A DNA stretch of 64,000 nt from Carnegiea gigantea (taxonomy: Eukaryota; Streptophyta; Magnoliopsida; Caryophyllales; Cactaceae): contig JAKOGI010003052.1 of assembly GCA_029747015.1 (NCBI GenBank), positions 1-64,000 on the forward strand, in the 5' to 3' direction. Shown one piece after another: positions 57,548 through 64,000 of the stretch. The translations under genes were made by a program, and so were the position numbers. Below the pieces are notes generated by a model. The model was not told the DNA's origin. It was given only the letters and a program-made list of their open reading frames with translations, and made no database searches. Each line of letters opens with the position of its first letter. Position 1 is the stretch's first letter.

Positions 57548-60428
57548 TTCTTACCCCCTTAAAAGAATTTCGTCCTCGAAATTCTGAATCTAAGCTCAGT
57601 CTTTCCTAGAATGCATGCACACAACTAGGATTCACGCGGTAGGTTTTCAAAAGGTTTCATTTTGCAGACACTACTTCTTTTAAATCGAAAGAAAATGGCT
57701 TATGGTATCCAGTGTCCTCTTTGCAAATCCTCTTCAAGCGTCTACTCACTCTATTTAGGCGCCGAGGGCAAATCGCATTGAAGAGGGGCAAATGAGTTGG
57801 CGTAGAAAACCGTATCGAGTTGGTTTTGAAGAATGAACAAAGATTTTCGAAAATCTAGACTCAGTTCGCACGACAAGCACTAATTCTACGCATATGCATC
57901 TATGAGTGGGCATCTAAAGGTATGATAACTGGGACAATGACATCTCGAGGTCATGTGCCAGTGGTCTCATCCTAAAACATGAATCCAATGCACTTTTAGG
58001 ATCACAACGATTGACATGGAGATTCTTATAACACATTAGGTTGATAAGGACATCACGCAGCACCACGTAGCATCACTTGAGCACAACAGTATTACATAGC
58101 ATTGTATAGTGTTAGTAATTTAGTATTCTTAGGCCTAGGAATCACAAGCATCATGCAGCCGTCTAGTACGTATATAGCAAGCAATTTACAAAATAGAAGC
58201 ATGCGCAACTAATGTTCGTACGTTTATACATCTGTCACAACTAGCCTTTAGGCCTCGCATTCACGTCGACTTAGATAGGACATGCTAAAATGATATGAAA
58301 AGGTTAACAACAGAGCACGGAAGGTCAAGGATCACGAATAGCATGAACTCGCATAATCATGTTAATAAGAACAACTTGGAGAAAAGGTGCTAATCTAGAA
58401 ATTCAAGTTGATGACTTTGATGATGGGAAGGTTTTTCCTAAGGTCACTACTTAGATCTGACTGCCTCTTAAGTCATAGATTCGTACGAGTGAATGGTTAT
58501 GCTCCTAAGGTCATCTCATTATACTTTAAATACTAGCGCATGCATTTACTTAGCTAAAACATGGTATCATAGAAGTCTCGGAATGCAAACAATGAGTGAG
58601 TAGTCATGTCGTGCTATGAATTACAAAACTTATATTATCTAGATGACCAAGTCGTATACTAACTAATTTAAGTCAAGCAAACACCAAGTAGTGTAACAAC
58701 TTATTTACAATCACATAACTAGTCATAACTTAATTCCTATAGTGTATTAATGTTCGCGCATAATAGACGTGAGTGTCCACATATAGGATGACATGACCCT
58801 AAATGCTCTATGATGCTACTTTCTTACACATGAGATCATATGTCTATGAACGTGATGCATGTAAATGCAGCTCTGTTGTCATTTAGTCAAGCATTACATA
58901 CATTGAGTTCGACTACTCCAACTATAACACGAGGGAACAGTATTGATGCGCTGTAAATGATGATCCAAGAGTCACGCCGTGAAACTAGCTACATAAATCA
59001 AATCATTCTAACTAATACAGTCACATGTTCAATCAAATTCAAGCCAAGCAATTACAAAAACTCACTTTGTTGGCATTTGATCACAAACACATCGATGGTT
59101 ACATACAACAATCCTATCTATATGTATTCTTATAGTCTTACACAGCACATGACACCATAATAAATCTTTAAGACATGCTGACCCACATGTTGTCACGTAG
59201 AAAGAACACCTAGACGTGTAGGTATGCATACAATCCTCCTTCTGCAGCCTATGGTCAATGGCATGCTCTAAACCCCATCCAATTTAGGAAAGATTGGTGT
59301 TGAGCAGTAGAATTGTGTGAGTATGGTTGACACCAATGGCCTTATAGGCACACGTTGAGGTCTTACAAGGTACATCTATCTTACAGGTGATTGTAGGAGT
59401 CTTATTGTAGGTCGCTTACATTAGGAGGGGTCGTTTACCATCTACAATTCCAAAGTCCGCTAGGCTCTTTCTCCCTTGAGCTTTCTAGGTGTGTTAGGGT
59501 TCGTTCGAGCCAAAACATCGTCACCCCATTCACGAATAACAGTCTGTATAATAGAAAGCAGGTAATGCACAGTTTAGGCAACAATGGGAAAGAAGGAGAA
59601 CGATAGGTACACTTTACGCAATGTTTATTCACATCCTACTGCTAGCATATAGTTTTTCAAGCATGCATACGAAAATATCCTTTAATTTCACTCAGGCAAT
59701 TCAAAATTCACATTAGCAAGGTACCATTTAGTAGGATTATCAATCATAGCAGCTAATTTCCAATCATTCCTTTCCTAGCTTAATACGAAGGATTCTATCA
59801 ATGTACACATCTTAGCACATACGCATTTACGAGTAACATTTGATAAACATAAGGGCGAGTATTTGCGAATCTAAACTACCTCATCATCACTAACTGAGAG
59901 TTAATCCTTTGGTGTAAGAAAACTTGGCTCGGCTCTAACTCACTAATTAGAAGGCTTTAACCTGCAAGGTCCTTAGGTTTTGGAAAGGAAATAGTCTAAC
60001 TGCTTCTACCTCTCTCTCTACCAACCTTTGAGTACGTCTGCTCACTCCATTATGGGGCCCGAGGAGCAAATCGTACTTCGAGGACAAAGATGGGCTTAGA
60101 GTTAAGAGTTTCCAACCATTCAATTTCAAACCGTCAAGGCGTATAAGTAAATAAGCAAACAACCTTCGATTGGACTAATACTTAACTCATTCATGAGAAA
60201 ACAAGTTACTCGACTTACACCCTTAACAATTCGTTCATTCACTCGATTAGTGAGCTCACTCGAGCAGCACCTAGCTAGCTAAATACGCCAAGATTCACAT
60301 TAAACGCACAATTGTAGACCTAGTAGGCATATATCACATCATTATGATCGCGTTCCTATCGGACTATATGAATGCAAGACTCAGGTCGCGGCCTATGGTC
60401 GCAGGACCTTTCCTCTGATACCATCAAT
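57548..60428 (-). repeat. LARD C internal region (non-coding, 2881 bp)
   Basis: Polypurine block with the conserved hairpin (57565-57584), then sequence diverged from A and B. It rejoins them near 59990-60110 and again before PBS (60412-60423, first base changed). No Gag or Pol similarity and no open frame over 75 codons. Confidence 0.88.
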
Positions 60429-60594
60429 TATAACACCCCCAGCTCCTACACCGGAAGTGTTACGTTTCCTTAACTTCTTACGCAAATTTCTGGGGCGAAA
60501 CGGACAGATTTTGCCCTAAAAACTGACCGTTTTCAGGCTAAAAGCCTTACAATAAGTCCCTGTAATCAATGGAAGCGCAAAACATTAAAAGAAA

Positions 60595-60716
60595 CTCAAC
60601 GGCCACACGCCGGAGTTCATAACTCAACGAGCCACCCGCTCGGAGTACACCAAACAGAGTAGTTCATTAATAAGGAATAAATGAAAGATACAACTCAACG
60701 GTTCACACAACCGGAG
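60595..60716 (-). promoter_or_regulatory. Hairpin triplet of LARD C
   Basis: Modules at 60595-60615 (CGGC/GCCG, loop CACAC), 60623-60645 (CGAGC/GCTCG, loop CACCC) and 60694-60716 (CGGTT/AACCG, loop CACAC). Same order, spacing and flanks as in A and B. Confidence 0.75.
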
Positions 60717-61888
60717 TATTGGGGTTTACATCCCAAAACTTAACTAAATTTAAAAGAGAAGACATCTAACTATTTAGATGGTTGGCTCATACGGTCATAC
60801 AGAGCGACTCATAAACAATATGCATTACATGAACTTAGAATACCTGTTTACAAACATTTACAGCTAAGAATACTTTACATGACTTCATTAAGAACATAAG
60901 TAGGCACATATAACTCTTTTTCAATCAAGGGAAAACTTCAACTCTGCATAAGAGGCTTGACTTTCACCTGTCACAAAGAAAACCTGGGGAAAAGGGGCAA
61001 GAGTAGTGGGATGAGCAACCACACGCTCAGTGAGTGTCCCCCGACCCCTTAAAACCAAAACTATTGTAGGCAATAATATCTTTACTAATCATGTATCATG
61101 TATCCATACTTTAATATCATATTAGGCATTCATAAAATTCTTATGGAAGCATTACAAACCATAAACTTTACTTTAAGCACTCAAACACATTTGTAGGTCT
61201 CTAAATGACCAAACTTCATTACTAACAGGAAGTCAAACACTTAAACAAGCCACGAGGCTAAGCACAAAGACTTTCTTTTTATAACACAACTTCTTAGCAT
61301 TCCATTCCAACTATGTATGAAACTCTATTCACATGATGTGCACATAAGGTTATCTCTTTTTATATTCATACTTTTCTGGGCATTTCATCCATATGAGGTG
61401 CATAAGGCATACATATTTCAAGTTTCAATCAAATCTCATTCATAGGGTATGGATGAAATATGCTCATAAGACTTTTCTTTTCACAATCGTATCTTACTTA
61501 GTATCTCATTCATGAGTTATGCTTAGAACATGCACATGTCATACACAGGAAGCTTTCCTTCTTTTTACTGAAAACATTTCATTTACCCTCTTGAGGCTCA
61601 TAAAAACTCTTCTCTTAGCTTTTTGAGGCTCATATTCTTTTGAAGAATCTCTTTCATCTTGGTCTCTTAATGAACCTTAAAAACCTTCTTTTTGAAATAT
61701 TTAAAAAGGCGAAACGCCAACTGCTTTTCTTACTTATTAGAAACTTACTCATAGCATATAAACATCTTATTGTGCTGGCTAAGTGAGATTATAACTCACA
61801 ACTTACGTTATCCCCGGGGCATACGTACTTAACTTTTGGCCAAAACGCGTCTTAGTAGAGCAACTCTAACCTCGATACTGTCCTCTGC

Positions 61889-62225
61889 GGGGCAACAGCT
61901 CACACCAGGATAATCATATTCTGAGTCCACTTTCCCTCAAGGTTTTCTTATGCGTCACACATCATAATTTATCTAGGGAACAGCTCACACCAAGATAATT
62001 CATATCTTGAGTCTAATTCCCAAGAACAGCTCACACCAAGATACCTCGTATCTTGAGTCCAGTTCCTAGCTTGTCTTTAGGGGGAAACAGCATACGCCAA
62101 GATAATTCATATCTTGCGTCCAGTTTCCAAGAACAGGTCACACCAAGATACCTTGTATCTTGAGTACAGTTCCTAACTTACTTATCTCAGGGGGAAACAG
62201 GTCACGCCCTTTGCGTCCAGTTTCC
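61889..62225 (-). repeat. Array of six hairpin units in LARD C LTR
   Basis: Units at 61889-61936, 61976-62021, 62024-62066, 62081-62128, 62131-62173 and 62191-62225. Outer arms are GAAC/GTTC or GGAAAC/GTTTCC. The inner arms of units 2-5 are AAGATA/TATCTT with loops ATTCA, CCTCG or CCTTG; unit 6 uses ACGC/GCGT. Arms change together between units. The A array is inserted in the left LTR at the point matching unit 3. Confidence 0.8.
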
Positions 62226-64000
62226 GCCCTCTGGCCAACTTCTCAGCACATTTTTAGTCTTTAACGACATATTTCATTTCTCTGTTTCAAATGATTACTT
62301 GTTAAAAACTCGCTTTTTAAACAAAACGACCATAATCTTTCTAAATGCTTATAGGTCACTTCGTTTTTAATTTTAAAACTTCTTATAAACGTACTAACTC
62401 GTAAAACAACTTTGCTTTTAACTTTAAAAGCTTCTTATAAACGTAATACATTTACGGATTCGTAAAACGACTTCATTTCCAACTTAAAAGCTTTCGAAAT
62501 CATAAAAACATACATTTAGCAATCCTTCTTAAACATTTCAGAATTTCGAAAACTATCCACTTAATGGCATGTAGCACATTGAGGGAAAAATGGGGGTTCA
62601 TATGTATCACATTCAAGCACTTTGTAATCAATTCAGCATAATGAGCCACACATGGCCTCGCAATCCACACGGTTGCGGTTAATTCACAACCCAGGCTCCT
62701 TCCTCACAAGCACCGTATCACAAGAACCTCGAACCACTCATAGTTCTTCCTCAAACCATCCAACTACCATCTCGGTTTTCAATTTATTAATCATAATATA
62801 TTATCATACTAATTTATGAAAAGGTAAGGTTTAGGTACTTACCTGGGTAAGCAGCACCACTCGGCGGTGCGTTACAGCAAGCATACGTATGCATACATAC
62901 CATCACATCCACATATTAAAACCATAGCTCTTTACTTAGCAATTCAAACATGATAAGGCTCTAGGCATTTTCAAGCATGATTGGGCTGTAAGCATTTTCA
63001 AGCATGATTGGGCTGTAAGCATTTTCAGGCATGATTGGACTCTAAGCATTTATAATTTACTTCGGAGTTAGTAAGTCATTATGGGATAGTTAAACATATA
63101 GACGATCGTAGATTGACTAAACATTTATATACATTAATTTTAAACACGTACGATGCACTTCGAAGTTCATACTCAGGCATGAATTAATTGTATAGATTCG
63201 AATCAAAGCCAACCATACATACTTTACTTCGAATCAAAACTTCCAGCTTGATTTAACTAAATTGATTCGAGTCGAAACTAAACATATATAACTTAGTTCG
63301 AATTAAAATCTCAGGCATAAATTAACTAAATTAATTCGATTCGAAGCTAAACGTATATAATTCGTTTCGAATTAAGAACTTAGGCATAACTTAGCTACAT
63401 GCATTCGAATTAACGCTAAACTTATATAATTCGTTTTGAATTAAAAACTTGGGCATAAATTAACTACATGTATTCGAATTAACGCCAAACTTATATAATT
63501 CATTTCGAATTAAAAACTTAGGCATGAATTAACTATATGCATTCGAATTAATGCTAAACGTATATAATTCATTTCGAATTAAGAACTTAGGCATAAATTA
63601 ACTACATACATTCGAATTAACGCTAAACTTATATAATTCGTTTCGAATTAAAAACTTAGGCATGAATTAGCTATATTGATTCAAATCGAAGCTAAGCATA
63701 TATAATTCACTTCGAATTACAAATCTCAGGCATAAATTAACCAATGAATTGAACCTAAACATATATAGCTCATTTCTTGACATTTCTAACGAATTTAGCG
63801 AATTCTAACATGACATGCAACATCAATCTGCTGAAAAACATTTCCAAAAATAGTAATAGCTTAGGAGGCGAGAAACACCCACCTCGACTTCCAAGCTTAA
63901 GGATTTGTTCGAAGGGCCTTGGGCTCAACTTTAGGTGCTTGAAAACTCCCATCTTTGACTCCTTGCTCACTGACCACACGAACAGACCCCATACCACGCC

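Larger units (their letters stand above)
60429..64000 (-). repeat. LARD C right LTR, truncated by window end
   Basis: Starts TATAACACCCCC (TG changed to TA). By comparison with the left LTR about 870 bp remain outside, giving a full length near 4.44 kb. Contains the hairpin triplet (60595-60716), a second hairpin array (61889-62225), the CACAC hairpin (62669-62687), a CAG/GTAAGT site (GT at 62841-62842), 69-bp subrepeats (63170-63745) and the donor edge of its cassette (GT at 63881-63882). Confidence 0.9.

Overview
The window is plant nuclear DNA made entirely of nested LTR retrotransposons. I see no host gene, tRNA or rRNA. Evidence for a plant: a Ty1/copia element with plant-type gag and pol, several Ty3/gypsy-type elements, and primer binding sites of the plant initiator-tRNA-Met type (TGGTATCAGAGC or its reverse complement). 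Most likely it is heterochromatin of a large-genome angiosperm; the species cannot be named from this sequence.

Layout. 1-4818: a decayed Ty1/copia element on the + strand, missing most of its 5' LTR (outside the window) and most of RNase H. It sits inside an LTR of family A. 4819-54792: a tandem, LTR-sharing array of family A, on the - strand, with five LTRs (about 4.46 kb when complete) and four internal regions (about 3.36 kb when complete) that have no retrotransposon coding capacity. This matches the LARD type (large retrotransposon derivative, non-autonomous). Internal region 1 is interrupted by gypsy element E (7397-11787, TSD gttag). Internal region 4 is interrupted by gypsy element D (32776-48455, TSD tgtag/tgtgg). 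D in turn has its left LTR split by a complete LARD of another subfamily, B (33484-44721, perfect TSD cttgt). From 54793 onward is a third LARD subfamily, C, whose left LTR was the target of the whole A array and whose right LTR runs off the window. The order of insertion is C, then A, then D, then B; copia and E also entered A.

How the parts work. None of the gypsy-type elements here carries RT or integrase. B, A and C keep only what is needed in cis: LTR ends, PBS, polypurine tract, and in B a recognisable pol II promoter (two bZIP-type boxes and a TATA box) inside the LTR. They would need enzymes supplied in trans. E keeps gag plus a protease remnant, and D keeps only a gag remnant.

Most unusual signal. 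All three LARD subfamilies carry, about 170-290 nt from the PBS, three adjacent hairpins with the same flanks and nearly the same five-base loop but different, compensating stem bases. Subfamily C has a second array of six such hairpins. Together with 69-bp subrepeats in a 138-bp dimeric order, a subfamily-specific GC-rich cassette and conserved splice-donor-like sites, this suggests a structured RNA leader, perhaps a packaging or dimerisation signal. The structure is read directly from the sequence; the function is inference.
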